DNA of 32,588 nt from Rhodocyclaceae bacterium (GTDB lineage Bacteria; Pseudomonadota; Gammaproteobacteria; Burkholderiales; Rhodocyclaceae): assembly GCA_003963315.1 (NCBI GenBank), contig RXJP01000078.1, positions 1 through 32,588 on the forward strand, written 5' to 3'. Below the pieces are notes generated by a model. That model ran no database searches, had not been told where the DNA came from, and saw nothing but the letters and a program-made list of their open reading frames with translations. A program made the translations under genes and the position numbers. Within the stretch, counting starts at the first letter, position 1; each line of letters begins with the position of its first letter. Shown in pieces: positions 24,066 through 32,588 of the stretch.

Positions 24066-25430
24066 ATGAATCATCAGAAAACAACCCTGTGCACCGCCAT
24101 ATTGACTGCGTTTCTAATCACAAGCCCTTTGGCGTTTGGAGCGGTTTCTGCCGATGAGGCCGCCAAACTCAAGTCCGAATTGACCCCCCTTGGCGCAGAA
24201 AAAGCCGGTAACAAGGATGGGTCGATCCCGGCCTGGTCCGGCGGTTTGACAACGCCAACGCCTGGCTTCATCAACGGCGGCCGCCGTCCAGACCCGTTTG
24301 CTGGGGAAAAACCTCTGTTCAGCATTAATGCGCAAAACGTGGATAAGTACGGGGACAAGTTGACGGACGGAACGAAAGCATTGCTGAAGAAGTATGCCAA
24401 CTTCCGTGTTGACGTGTATCCCACCCATAGAACGGCGGCGGCCCCTCAATGGGTCTACGACAATACGTTCAAGAATGCTACATCGGCAAAAATGGTGAAT
24501 GGATCTGCGGGCCCCGCGCCAGTGGGGGCCTATGGTGGCGTGCCTTTCCCAATTCCAAAATCCGGACTTGAGGTCATGTGGAACCACGACCTGCGGTGGC
24601 ATGGATATGCTTTCCACACCAGCTTCAAGGGTTACATGGCAACGGCAGATGGTAAGCGTGTTCCTGTGGTGGAGGCCAATAACGAAAACCTCATTCCTTA
24701 TTACGCCCAGCATGGTGTGGAAAAATTCGGGGGCGAATCATGGCTGATCCGTTCCTTCAATTCTGGACCTCCAATCCGGGCGGGCGAGGGCATCGTTGGT
24801 CGTTTGTACACCAATGAGGATATGAATTCGACATGGGTATACCTAACCGGTCAGCGCCGTGTCCGCAAACTGCCAAATTCCTGCTGCGATACGCCGACCC
24901 CTTTTTCCGCCGGTTTGGTTAGTTTTGACGAGGTGAATGTATTTACCTCGAAAAAGGACCGCTATGAATGGAAGCTGGTGGGAAAGAAGGAGATTTACAT
25001 TCCCTATAACAGCAACCGTACTATGGCGCCGACATCGAATATGGATGTAGTGGGTGAGCACTTCCTAAATCCCGACCATGTGCGCTGGGAACTGCATCGG
25101 GTCTGGGTGGTTGACGCAAGCCTAGTGGCTGGGCAACGTCATACCTCGCCAAAGAGTCGGTACTACGTTGACGAAGATACCTGGATGGCCGTATTGGCCG
25201 ATCGTTGGGATGCTAACGGCCAACTGGCTCGGATGCCTTTCCAGATTCCGGTCGTGGCACCAGACCTGCCTGGTGTTGTGGACACAACCTGGGGTGTTTA
25301 CGACTTGATCAGTGGTTCCATGTTTGTCAACGTTCTCTACAACGAAAGCAAGGAGCAGTTGAAGTTTGTCACCAGCTATCCTGATGCAATCTTTACACCG
25401 GATGGCATGGTTGGCGAGGGTGTTCGCTGA
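24066..25430 (+). CDS. DUF1329-family periplasmic protein
   Basis: A 454-residue protein with a signal peptide (LCTAILTAFLITSPLAFG, mature end near AVSADEAAKL). The DUF1329 pattern is clear: LTPLGAEKAGNKDGSIPAWSGGL near the start, ENLIPYYAQHG, TWVYLTGQRRVRKLP, CCDTPTP and SRYYVDEDTWMAVLADRWD. The family resembles lipoprotein-carrier (LolA/LolB-like) folds in published structural predictions, so it may carry a hydrophobic molecule between membranes; this is inference. AGGAG lies before its start and it follows the DUF1302 gene by 18 bp. Confidence 0.92.
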   Translation: MNHQKTTLCTAILTAFLITSPLAFGAVSADEAAKLKSELTPLGAEKAGNKDGSIPAWSGGLTTPTPGFINGGRRPDPFAGEKPLFSINAQNVDKYGDKLTDGTKALLKKYANFRVDVYPTHRTAAAPQWVYDNTFKNATSAKMVNGSAGPAPVGAYGGVPFPIPKSGLEVMWNHDLRWHGYAFHTSFKGYMATADGKRVPVVEANNENLIPYYAQHGVEKFGGESWLIRSFNSGPPIRAGEGIVGRLYTNEDMNSTWVYLTGQRRVRKLPNSCCDTPTPFSAGLVSFDEVNVFTSKKDRYEWKLVGKKEIYIPYNSNRTMAPTSNMDVVGEHFLNPDHVRWELHRVWVVDASLVAGQRHTSPKSRYYVDEDTWMAVLADRWDANGQLARMPFQIPVVAPDLPGVVDTTWGVYDLISGSMFVNVLYNESKEQLKFVTSYPDAIFTPDGMVGEGVR

Positions 25431-25440
25431 TAGATGAAGG

Positions 25441-25464
25441 TTGGGGGGAGGTGGCTCCCCCCAA
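25441..25464 (+). other. Strong GC hairpin between the DUF1329 and Ycf48-like genes
   Basis: A perfect 10-bp inverted repeat TTGGGGGGAG / CTCCCCCCAA with a GTGG loop sits in the 50-bp gap. No T-run follows, so it is more likely an mRNA-stabilising or processing hairpin, protecting the upstream transcript, than a terminator. Confidence 0.6.
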
Positions 25465-25480
25465 AGAGTGACTGAGAATT

Positions 25481-26614
25481 ATGGTTTTCAAAAAGCCCTA
25501 CTTGATGAATACGACAACGCGGTTTTGCATGGCAATTTTTACTGCTTTGGCCATGGCGCGAGCTAGCGTTGGTTATGCCGAGCCGGCGGCTACGATTGCT
25601 GTCGTGGATCCATTGGATCGTCCGGCGATGCAGATATCGACGCAATTGATGCGTACAGCCTTGCTACATATGGTGCGTGTTGGCAAGCGGCTACTCGCTG
25701 TGGGTGAGCGGGGGGCGGTATTACTTTCAGACGACGAAGGAAGGTCTTGGCGCCAAGCTCTGTCGGTGCCAGTGGCGGTCACCCTGACGGCTGTCCAGTT
25801 CATCAATGACAAAAAGGGATGGGCCGTCGGCCACGGGGGCGTTGTGCTGACGACGGAAGATGGCGGAGAACATTGGAGTCGCCAACTGGATGGGCTCAAA
25901 GCCGCTGCTCTTGCTATGGAAGAAGCTGAGTTTGTCGCGAAGAGTCCCAATGGCGCTAGGCCTGACGCGATCGCACTGATACGCAATGCCAAGCAGCTAG
26001 CTGCCGATGGGGCGGATAAACCCTTCCTGGATCTCTATTTCGAGAATGAAAAGTCTGGTCTAGTCGTCGGCGCTTACGGCATCGCCTATCGAACCTTGGA
26101 CGGGGGTAAGACCTGGACCCCCTGGATGGGGCATTTGGACAACCCCAAGGGCCTGCACTTGAACGCTGTCCGTGCTACGCCTTCAGGTATCTGGATCGTA
26201 GGCGAACGTGGCCTGGTATTACGTGCCGGGAGCCTGATGCAGGATTTCACTGTGGTCAAAACGCCTTATGGGGGTAGTTACTTCACCGCCCTTGCGCTGG
26301 AAGACGGCGTTGTGATAGCCGGTCTCAAAGGGCACGCCTACCTTACGGTCAATAGCGGTAAGCGCTGGACCGATGTCAGTTTGCCAGTGCCGATATCGTC
26401 GGTATCTGCGGGCCGTATCGATGGTGTCGGTATCGTCCTGACCAATCAGGCCGGTCAAATCTTGGTTGGCAAAGACGTTGGCCATCTGGTGGTCGCTCCC
26501 ATTCCTCCTCTACCGCCGGTAACGGCAGTATTGGCTACAGCTGATGGCAACTGGATTGCCGCTACTTTGCGCGGGCCTGCCCGTTTCCCTGCACCTTCAG
26601 TCGGCACGCGTTGA
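25481..26614 (+). CDS. Ycf48/Hcf136-like beta-propeller protein, exported
   Basis: A 377-residue protein with an N-terminal export signal (FCMAIFTALAMARASVGYA). Repeated BNR/Ycf48-type blades are visible: GWAVGHGGVVLTTEDGGEHW, LVVGAYGIAYRTLDGGKTW, IWIVGERGLVLRAG and VVIAGLKGHAYLTVNSGKRW. Its fixed place between DUF1329 and an MMPL transporter suggests a periplasmic assembly or adaptor part of that transport system rather than a photosynthetic role. An in-frame ATG at 25505 is an alternative start; neither has a strong ribosome site. Confidence 0.85.
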   Translation: MVFKKPYLMNTTTRFCMAIFTALAMARASVGYAEPAATIAVVDPLDRPAMQISTQLMRTALLHMVRVGKRLLAVGERGAVLLSDDEGRSWRQALSVPVAVTLTAVQFINDKKGWAVGHGGVVLTTEDGGEHWSRQLDGLKAAALAMEEAEFVAKSPNGARPDAIALIRNAKQLAADGADKPFLDLYFENEKSGLVVGAYGIAYRTLDGGKTWTPWMGHLDNPKGLHLNAVRATPSGIWIVGERGLVLRAGSLMQDFTVVKTPYGGSYFTALALEDGVVIAGLKGHAYLTVNSGKRWTDVSLPVPISSVSAGRIDGVGIVLTNQAGQILVGKDVGHLVVAPIPPLPPVTAVLATADGNWIAATLRGPARFPAPSVGTR

Positions 26615-26630
26615 TTTCATCGAGAGCATC

Positions 26631-29057
26631 ATGGCAATCACTTCTTCTTCAATTCCTCAGCAAGTCATTGCAGATCTGGGAAGTTTCGATCGGCAATCGG
26701 GAACTCGCACTGAGCGCCTGTTATTCAATAACCGCTTGGCGGTGCTCATCATTTGCGTCTTGGTAACCCTGCTCTTGGGATGGCAGGCCACCCGGTTAAA
26801 GCTCAATGCTAGCTTCGAGGCCATGATTCCCACTGGTCATCCCTACATCGCTAATTATCTGGAGCACAGGGCAGATCTGACAGGTTTGGGCAACGCGTTG
26901 CGGATCGCCGTTGAAGCTTCGGGCGATACCATTTACAACAAAGATTACCTCGCCTCGCTGCAAAAGATCAGCGACGAGGTTTTTCTTTTTCCAGGGGTCG
27001 ACCGGCCCTACATGAAGTCCCTGTGGACGCCCAATACCCGCTGGACTGGTGTGACGGAAGAGGGGCTTGAGGGCGGACCTGTGATCCCCGAAGGTTATAC
27101 CGGGTCGGACGATAACCTGCGACAGCTCAAGGCTAATGTGGACCGGTCGGGGGAAGTGGGACAGCTCGTCGCCTTCGATGGCAAGTCCAGTATCATCTAT
27201 GTTCCATTGTTGTCCCGTTTGCAGGACGGGGCACCTTTCGATTATGCCGACTTTGATCGGCGCATCGAGTCTCTTCGCTCCCAATACCAAAAAGATGGCG
27301 TACGCATTCATGTCATCGGTTTTGCCAAGGTGGTGGGCGACCTGATGGCTGGGTTGCGGGAAATTGTGCTGTTCTTCGCCGCGGCCATCCTCATCACGGC
27401 GGCCGTACTGTATTGGTACACCCGTTGCGTGCGAAGTACCCTGTTGGTGGTGGTCTGTTCCTTGGTGGCCGTCACTTGGCAGTTGGGCTTATTGCCCTTG
27501 CTGGGCTATACCCTCGATCCTTACTCAGTACTGGTACCTTTCCTGGTGTTCGCCATTGGTATGAGCCACGGCGCCCAGAAGATGAACGGCATCATGCAGG
27601 ATATCGGGCGGGGTACCCACCGAGTGGTGGCTGCACGCTACACCTTCCGCCGTCTGTTCTTGGCGGGCCTGACTGCATTGCTTTGCGATGCCGTGGGTTT
27701 TGCGGTGCTCACCATCATCAAGATCAAGGTTATTCAGGATTTGGCCATCATCGCTTCCATCGGTGTGGCGGTGTTGATTTTTACCAACCTGATTCTTCTA
27801 CCGATCCTGCTCTCCTATGTGGGGGTCAGCCCTGATGCAGCTGCCCGTAGCCTGCGTGAAGAATTGGCTGATCAGTCCGGGCAGGAGAAACATCCTCTGT
27901 GGCGTTTTCTCGATCTATTCACCGGCAAGCGTTGGGCAACTGTTTCGCTTGTGGCCGCAAGTGTCCTGGCGATGGGTGCTTATATCGTTGGCGAGCATCT
28001 GAAGATCGGCGACCTGGACCCAGGAGCGCCAGAATTACGTGCAGACTCTCGTTACAACCTGGACAACGCCTACGTAGGTGCGCATTTTGGTGCCAGTAGC
28101 GATGTATTCGCCATCATGGTCAAGACCGGGGAGAGCGGTTGTTCAGGGTACGACACGCTGACCAAGGTAGATGCTTTAGAGCAGCAATTGGGGGAAATCG
28201 AAGGGGTGGATGCAACCAACACCCTGGCACTGCTCAACCGTCGCGTCATGATTGGGCTCAATGAAGGTAGCCCGAAATGGTACGAGTTATTACACAGCCA
28301 GAGCATGCTCAACACTATCACGGCTGGCGCGCCTCGCGGGCTCTACAACGATGCCTGCAATCTATTGACGATCTATGTTTTCCTTAAGGACCACAAGGCT
28401 GATACCTTGGCCCGTGTAGTTGCTCATGTGGAAGCCTTTGCTGCTGCCAATAATACCGAGGAAGTGAAGTTCCTCCTGGGAGCGGGTAATGCCGGCATTG
28501 AAGCTGCCACAAATATCGTGGTCAAACAGGCGAATCGAGAAATGTTGTATTGGGTCTACGGTGCAGTGATCCTGTTGTGCCTAGTCACGTTCCGCTCCTG
28601 GCGTGCGGTGGTTTGCGCCGTACTTCCCCTGATGCTCACCTCTATGTTGTGCGAGGCCCTGATGGTGGCGCTCGACATGGGAGTCAAGGTCGCTACCCTG
28701 CCGGTGATAGCCTTGGGTGTTGGCATCGGCGTGGACTATGCGCTCTACGTCATGAGCATCATGCTGACGGAAATGCGCAAGGGTGAATCATTGTCCCGCG
28801 CCTACTATCAGGCATTGCTGTTCACCGGCAAGGTGGTGATGTTGACCGGGGTTACCTTGGCTATCGGGGTTGCCACCTGGGCCTTCTCGCCGATCAAATT
28901 CCAGGCCGATATGGGCATCCTGCTTGCCTTCATGTTTCTCTGGAACATGCTTGGGGCACTGATCCTGTTGCCAGCCTTGGCGCACTTCCTTCTTGTTCCG
29001 AATACCCGGGGTCAATCAATAGAAAACCCATCCGCCACAGAGATCCAGTCGGCGTAA
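26631..29057 (+). CDS. MMPL/RND-family transporter
   Basis: About 808 residues from ATG 26631, 16 bp past the previous stop; the longer upstream frame overlaps that gene and is disfavoured. The layout is duplicated RND: one membrane helix (about 40-60), a large periplasmic loop, five or six helices (about 245-410), then a second helix, loop and helix bundle (about 635-790). The second half carries the GVDYAL motif with D702-Y703, like the proton-relay Asp-Tyr of MmpL3. In the first half the matching place reads GMSHG (S312-H313). It probably moves a hydrophobic molecule (lipid, steroid or aromatic) across the inner membrane with the DUF1302, DUF1329 and Ycf48-like proteins encoded in line upstream. 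Confidence 0.92.
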   Translation: MAITSSSIPQQVIADLGSFDRQSGTRTERLLFNNRLAVLIICVLVTLLLGWQATRLKLNASFEAMIPTGHPYIANYLEHRADLTGLGNALRIAVEASGDTIYNKDYLASLQKISDEVFLFPGVDRPYMKSLWTPNTRWTGVTEEGLEGGPVIPEGYTGSDDNLRQLKANVDRSGEVGQLVAFDGKSSIIYVPLLSRLQDGAPFDYADFDRRIESLRSQYQKDGVRIHVIGFAKVVGDLMAGLREIVLFFAAAILITAAVLYWYTRCVRSTLLVVVCSLVAVTWQLGLLPLLGYTLDPYSVLVPFLVFAIGMSHGAQKMNGIMQDIGRGTHRVVAARYTFRRLFLAGLTALLCDAVGFAVLTIIKIKVIQDLAIIASIGVAVLIFTNLILLPILLSYVGVSPDAAARSLREELADQSGQEKHPLWRFLDLFTGKRWATVSLVAASVLAMGAYIVGEHLKIGDLDPGAPELRADSRYNLDNAYVGAHFGASSDVFAIMVKTGESGCSGYDTLTKVDALEQQLGEIEGVDATNTLALLNRRVMIGLNEGSPKWYELLHSQSMLNTITAGAPRGLYNDACNLLTIYVFLKDHKADTLARVVAHVEAFAAANNTEEVKFLLGAGNAGIEAATNIVVKQANREMLYWVYGAVILLCLVTFRSWRAVVCAVLPLMLTSMLCEALMVALDMGVKVATLPVIALGVGIGVDYALYVMSIMLTEMRKGESLSRAYYQALLFTGKVVMLTGVTLAIGVATWAFSPIKFQADMGILLAFMFLWNMLGALILLPALAHFLLVPNTRGQSIENPSATEIQSA

Positions 29058-29090
29058 CTCGCCGAGCCACCGAAGTTAAAGGAGAAATCA

Positions 29091-30002
29091 ATGCTGATCG
29101 ACGATATTGAGTACGTAATCTTCCGCCATCCGGATCTGGCCACCATCGACGGGTTTATGAAGGACTTCGGCCTGCTCCCCGGGGAGCAGGTGGGAGACAG
29201 TTTGTATCTGAGAACCTATGGCGATGCCCCTTTTTCCTATGTGACGAGCAAAGGCGAGGCGGCTTTCCTGGGCATTGGCTTCCGTGTCCGAAGCATCGAG
29301 GCCCTGAAAGAATTGGCCGCTAGCTTTAGTACGGCCGTTGCCGACTGTCCCCATCCAGGTGGCGGCCAATATGTGGTGGGCAGCGATCCGGAAGGGCGTC
29401 GCCTAGAGTTCGTCTTCGGTGCCCGGCGTTCGGTACCGGTACCGGCCGGTGGTACGCCTATTGTTTGGAACGACGCCCACGGCAAGAATCGTCCCGGAAA
29501 ATTCCAGCGTCCCCAGCATGGCCCTGCCCATGCCATGCGCCTTGGTCACTTGGCGATCTTCTCGCCCGATCCGAAGAATTTGATCGCCTGGTATTGCGAA
29601 ACCTTGGGTATGAAGCCCTCCGAACTCATCTACCAAGGTGAAGAGAACAATACCTTGGCGTCCTTTCTGCACTTGGACAAGGGGGCAGAATGGACCGATC
29701 ACCATACGGTAGCGATCATTGGTGCCCCCGAGCCCGCCCTGGAGCACATCTCCTTTGAATGTCGCGACTTCGACGATGTCGGCATGGGCCACATGAATCT
29801 GCTCGACAAGGGCTACAAGCACCGCTGGGGAATCGGGCGCCATTTCCATGGCAGTCAGGTGTTTGACTACTGGTATGACCCCGCCGGCTTCCATGTCGAG
29901 CATTTTGTCGATGGCGACTTGGTGAACGACACCACGCCCACCCTGAGTTACCCCTTTGGCCGGGACACCTTGCTCCAGTGGGGCCCCGCATTCCCCGGTT
30001 GA
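29091..30002 (+). CDS. Type I extradiol dioxygenase-like VOC protein
   Basis: A 303-residue two-module VOC protein. The C-terminal module keeps the ferrous-iron ligands of 2,3-dihydroxybiphenyl dioxygenase-type enzymes: H153 (RLGHLAIF), H219 (LEHISFE) and E270 (FHVEHF). H204/H205 in WTDHHTVA and Y260 in FDYWYDPAG are in the places of the conserved catalytic His and Tyr. It would open a catechol-type ring with O2. AAAGGAG lies upstream. Together with the FAH-family hydrolase 30 bp downstream it looks like a meta-cleavage step; the substrate is unknown and could be a steroid-derived or methoxy-derived catechol. Confidence 0.88.
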   Translation: MLIDDIEYVIFRHPDLATIDGFMKDFGLLPGEQVGDSLYLRTYGDAPFSYVTSKGEAAFLGIGFRVRSIEALKELAASFSTAVADCPHPGGGQYVVGSDPEGRRLEFVFGARRSVPVPAGGTPIVWNDAHGKNRPGKFQRPQHGPAHAMRLGHLAIFSPDPKNLIAWYCETLGMKPSELIYQGEENNTLASFLHLDKGAEWTDHHTVAIIGAPEPALEHISFECRDFDDVGMGHMNLLDKGYKHRWGIGRHFHGSQVFDYWYDPAGFHVEHFVDGDLVNDTTPTLSYPFGRDTLLQWGPAFPG

Positions 30003-30032
30003 TTCGCACTTTTTCATAGAAGGAAAGCATCC

Positions 30033-30908
30033 ATGAAACTCGCCCGCTATAGCGCTAACGGCAAAACTTCCATCGGCCTGGTCCTGGACGATAAGATTTA
30101 CGACATTCCCTCCGTCTTGCCCGCATTGCCCCAAGACATCACGGGAATCTTGGCCGCTGGTCCCAGTGCCTTGGCTACCATCCGGGAGGCATTGCCCGGG
30201 GCGCAGGCGGGCATTCCGTTAGCCCAGGTCCGGCTGGAAGCACCTATCCCGCATCCTTCCAAGTACTTGGCCATCGGCATGAACTACAACGACCATGCGG
30301 AAGAGTGCCGTCAGGCGGGGATTCCTATTCCCAATACTCAGGTTTGGTTCAACAAGCAGGTATCTTGCATTACCGGCCCTTTTGATGACATTCATCGCCC
30401 CTTCGTCTCGGACAAAATGGACTACGAGGCCGAACTGGGGGTGGTGATCGGTCAGCGCTGCCGTCACGTCAGCGTCGATAAAGCACTGGAAATGGTCGGT
30501 GGATATTTCGTCGCCAATGATGTGACGGCCCGGGATTGGCAACATGCCACCCCCACCTGGACGCTGGGTAAGTCCTTTGACACACACGGGCCCATTGGCC
30601 CCTGGATCGTGACTGCCGATGAAGTGGCTGATCCCCAACACCTTACCATGCGCTTGTATGTGAATGGCCAACTGCGCCAGCAACAAACTACCGGCGACAT
30701 GATCTACAAGATTGCCGAGCAGATTGCGCACTTGTCCACGGTCATGACCTTGGAGCCGGGGGACCTGATCGCCAGCGGTACTTGTGCCGGCATCGGTATT
30801 GCCTTGAAACCTCCTTGTTTCCTTCAGGCAGGTGATGTGGTGCGCGTCGAAATCGACGGTATTGGCCATATCGAAAACAAAGTGGTGGAAGAGCCGCGCG
30901 CTGCCTGA
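30033..30908 (+). CDS. Fumarylacetoacetate hydrolase-family protein
   Basis: A 291-residue FAH-fold enzyme. Metal ligands E132, E134 and D163 are visible in MDYEAELGVVIG and ANDVTARDWQ; AIGMNYNDHAEE and LGKSFDTHGPIGPWI are family signatures. The usual GTPAGVG loop reads GTCAGIGIA. Members hydrolyse or decarboxylate ring-cleavage products, which fits the extradiol dioxygenase gene just upstream. GAAGGAAAG precedes the start. Exact chemistry (hydrolase, decarboxylase or hydratase) cannot be assigned. Confidence 0.92.
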   Translation: MKLARYSANGKTSIGLVLDDKIYDIPSVLPALPQDITGILAAGPSALATIREALPGAQAGIPLAQVRLEAPIPHPSKYLAIGMNYNDHAEECRQAGIPIPNTQVWFNKQVSCITGPFDDIHRPFVSDKMDYEAELGVVIGQRCRHVSVDKALEMVGGYFVANDVTARDWQHATPTWTLGKSFDTHGPIGPWIVTADEVADPQHLTMRLYVNGQLRQQQTTGDMIYKIAEQIAHLSTVMTLEPGDLIASGTCAGIGIALKPPCFLQAGDVVRVEIDGIGHIENKVVEEPRAA

Positions 30909-30952
30909 ATTTCTGACATTCTTTCGATTCCGGTAACTCTCACTGCTTGGCC

Positions 30953-32588
30953 ATGAAAAGACTGATCCTCAAAACTATCCTGTTTGGGCTACCCAAGGTC
31001 CTCAACCAGACGGCGCGGAAATTCCCGGCCTTTCGGGAAAGACTGTTGCGCCACAATTGCATTGCCCAGATTCAGCTCCAGGATGGCAGTATCGGTCGCA
31101 TCCTGGAAGTTCGGGGTGGCAAGGTGGAATCCCGTGCTGGCATTCATCCCCGGCCTGATGTGGCGATGGTGTTCAAGGATCTGCCTACCGCCTTGAAGTT
31201 CCTCAAGCCCAACCCCGACCAAGGGGAGATCATCCATGCGGCAAAGAATTTCAAGGTCATGGTCAAGGGTCCAGATGTGCTGGTGGTCTGGCTCATGCAA
31301 ACCTTGGCCTTTAGCCAAACGGTGAGTTTGCCCATGGGAACGCGGATGGCGGATGGCAGCCAGCGTTACACCACTTGCACTAACGGCGGTCCCTTGTTCG
31401 TTTATGTGAAGGACGGAAAAATCCTCCGGGTAACGCCCATCGAACTGGATGAAAAGGATGCGCCTAGTTGGGAAATCCAGGCCCGTGGCAGGACTTTCCG
31501 TCCTCCCCGTCGTGCCCTCGTGGCGCCCCATGCCATGAGCGTCAAGTCCATGGTGTATTCAGACAAACGCATCCTCCATCCCATGAAGCGGGTGGATTTC
31601 GACCCCGAAGGGGAACGCAATCCTCAGAATCGAGGCAAGTCCGGCTATGTCCGCATCAGTTGGGACGAGGCGTTGAAAATCGTCGGCGATGAGATTAAGC
31701 GGCAGAAAAAGGTCCATGGGCCCGGCTCCATCACTTTCCCCATGTCGTCCCATCACCAGTGGGGCAATGTCGGCTACTACCTGTCTTCTCTGATGCGCTT
31801 CGCCAACCTGATTGGCTTCACCCGGGTGGCGGCTAATCCCGATAGTTGGGAAGGCTGGTACTGGGGCGCCATGCACCATTACGGCAACGCCATGCGGGTC
31901 GGCATCGCCGGTAGCTACGGCACAGTGGAGGACTGTCTCAAGGAAGCCGAGCTGATCGTCTTCTGGTCCTGCGATCCAGAGAGCACCAACGGCGGCTACT
32001 CGGGCTTCGAAGGCACGGCCCGTCGCGCCTGGGCCAAGGAGCTGGGGATCAAGTTCGTGCATATCGATCCCCACAATAATCCGACGGCCCAATTGTTGGG
32101 CGGACGCTGGATTCCTATTCGTCCCCAGACCGACGCCGCCTTGGCCCAGGCCATCATGTACGTGTGGGTAACGGAAGGGCTGTACGACAAGGAGTATGTG
32201 GCGACTCGGACTACGGGCTTCGACGAATGGAAGGCCTATCTGCTAGGTGAAGGGGACGGCGTGGCCAAAACGCCGGAGTGGCAGGAATCCGAAACCGGCG
32301 TACCGGCCAAGGACGTACGCGCTCTGGCGCGCTTGTGGGGCAACAAAAAAGTCTATTTGTCCCCCGGTGCCAGCGGCACCGGTTTTGGCGGTGCGGCGCG
32401 CGGTGCCAGCGGCGCCCAGTGGGCGCGTTGCATGATCATGATGATGGCCATGCAGGGCTGGGGTAAGCCCGGCGTCAACATGGGCTGCCTGCAAATGGGC
32501 ACGCCCCTGGACCTGCATTTCTATTTCCCCGGCTACGCCGATGGCGGCATCTCGGGCGAATTGAACTGGACCGGCAATGCGGTGAACA
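30953..32588 (+). CDS. Transhydroxylase/resorcinol hydroxylase-like molybdoenzyme with SCP2-like N-terminus (3' truncated by window)
   Basis: The frame runs off the window after 545 codons; relatives such as pyrogallol-phloroglucinol transhydroxylase large subunit are about 875 residues. From about residue 140 it follows that enzyme closely: GGPLFVYVKDGKILRVTP, KSMVYSDKRILHPMKR, SSHHQWGNVGY (H267/H268) and NPDSWEGWYWG, whose D297-S298-W299 matches the Asp-Ser-Trp with the serine molybdenum ligand. No N-terminal 4Fe-4S cysteine motif is seen, as in that enzyme. Residues about 1-125 form an extra domain resembling SCP2 sterol-carrier folds. Related resorcinol hydroxylase of denitrifying Azoarcus hydroxylates phenols without O2. 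An Fe-S small subunit would be expected downstream. Confidence 0.85.
   Translation, partial: MKRLILKTILFGLPKVLNQTARKFPAFRERLLRHNCIAQIQLQDGSIGRILEVRGGKVESRAGIHPRPDVAMVFKDLPTALKFLKPNPDQGEIIHAAKNFKVMVKGPDVLVVWLMQTLAFSQTVSLPMGTRMADGSQRYTTCTNGGPLFVYVKDGKILRVTPIELDEKDAPSWEIQARGRTFRPPRRALVAPHAMSVKSMVYSDKRILHPMKRVDFDPEGERNPQNRGKSGYVRISWDEALKIVGDEIKRQKKVHGPGSITFPMSSHHQWGNVGYYLSSLMRFANLIGFTRVAANPDSWEGWYWGAMHHYGNAMRVGIAGSYGTVEDCLKEAELIVFWSCDPESTNGGYSGFEGTARRAWAKELGIKFVHIDPHNNPTAQLLGGRWIPIRPQTDAALAQAIMYVWVTEGLYDKEYVATRTTGFDEWKAYLLGEGDGVAKTPEWQESETGVPAKDVRALARLWGNKKVYLSPGASGTGFGGAARGASGAQWARCMIMMMAMQGWGKPGVNMGCLQMGTPLDLHFYFPGYADGGISGELNWTGNAVN

Noticed and set aside
1-32588. CRISPR arrays or long tandem repeats.
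   Set aside because: No regularly spaced direct repeats were seen.

Overview
The window reads as chromosomal DNA of a betaproteobacterium, probably a Rhodocyclales or Sterolibacteriaceae-type degrader of aromatic or steroid compounds. This is inferred from base composition, codon style and gene families; no rRNA is present to fix the taxon. The left edge is housekeeping: the 3' part of ppsA, an NfeD/stomatin membrane pair and tRNA-Leu(UAA). A P4-type integrase sits just downstream of the tRNA, followed by a decayed stretch with a ProQ/FinO-like gene and no other convincing gene (about 3.0-5.4 kb).

From 5.4 to 17.7 kb lies a corrinoid-dependent C1 module. A LuxR-type regulator is divergent from a corrinoid protein and a UroD-family methyltransferase. 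A tiny membrane ORF and an internal terminator-like hairpin come next. Then follow two corrinoid-reactivation proteins (a MetH-activation-like protein and a 2Fe-2S/ASKHA RACo-type protein), a methyl-THF:corrinoid methyltransferase, an amidohydrolase, FolD, FolB and a one-chain MetV-MetF fusion. A glutathione-independent formaldehyde dehydrogenase closes the block. The simplest reading is that a methyl group is taken from an unidentified substrate (methoxylated aromatic, halomethane or similar), passed to cobalamin and THF, and oxidised. The reverse reading, methylation of a substrate, is not excluded.

A deleted IS3-family remnant (17.9-18.7 kb) separates this from a VanB-type reductase and a divergent Rieske VanA/DdmC-type oxygenase, i.e. 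an O2-dependent O-demethylase pair that would release formaldehyde for FdhA. Next come a GntR/FCD regulator and then a colinear block: DUF1302 outer-membrane barrel, DUF1329 periplasmic protein, Ycf48-like propeller, MMPL/RND transporter, type I extradiol dioxygenase-like VOC protein, FAH-family hydrolase, and a pyrogallol transhydroxylase/resorcinol hydroxylase-like molybdoenzyme with an N-terminal SCP2-like domain, cut by the window end.

The most notable non-coding signal is a two-part palindromic element found three times: upstream of the corrinoid operon, of the Rieske oxygenase and of the VanB-type reductase, always in the same orientation to the gene. It suggests that one activator, plausibly the LuxR protein, co-regulates O2-independent and O2-dependent methyl-removing systems.
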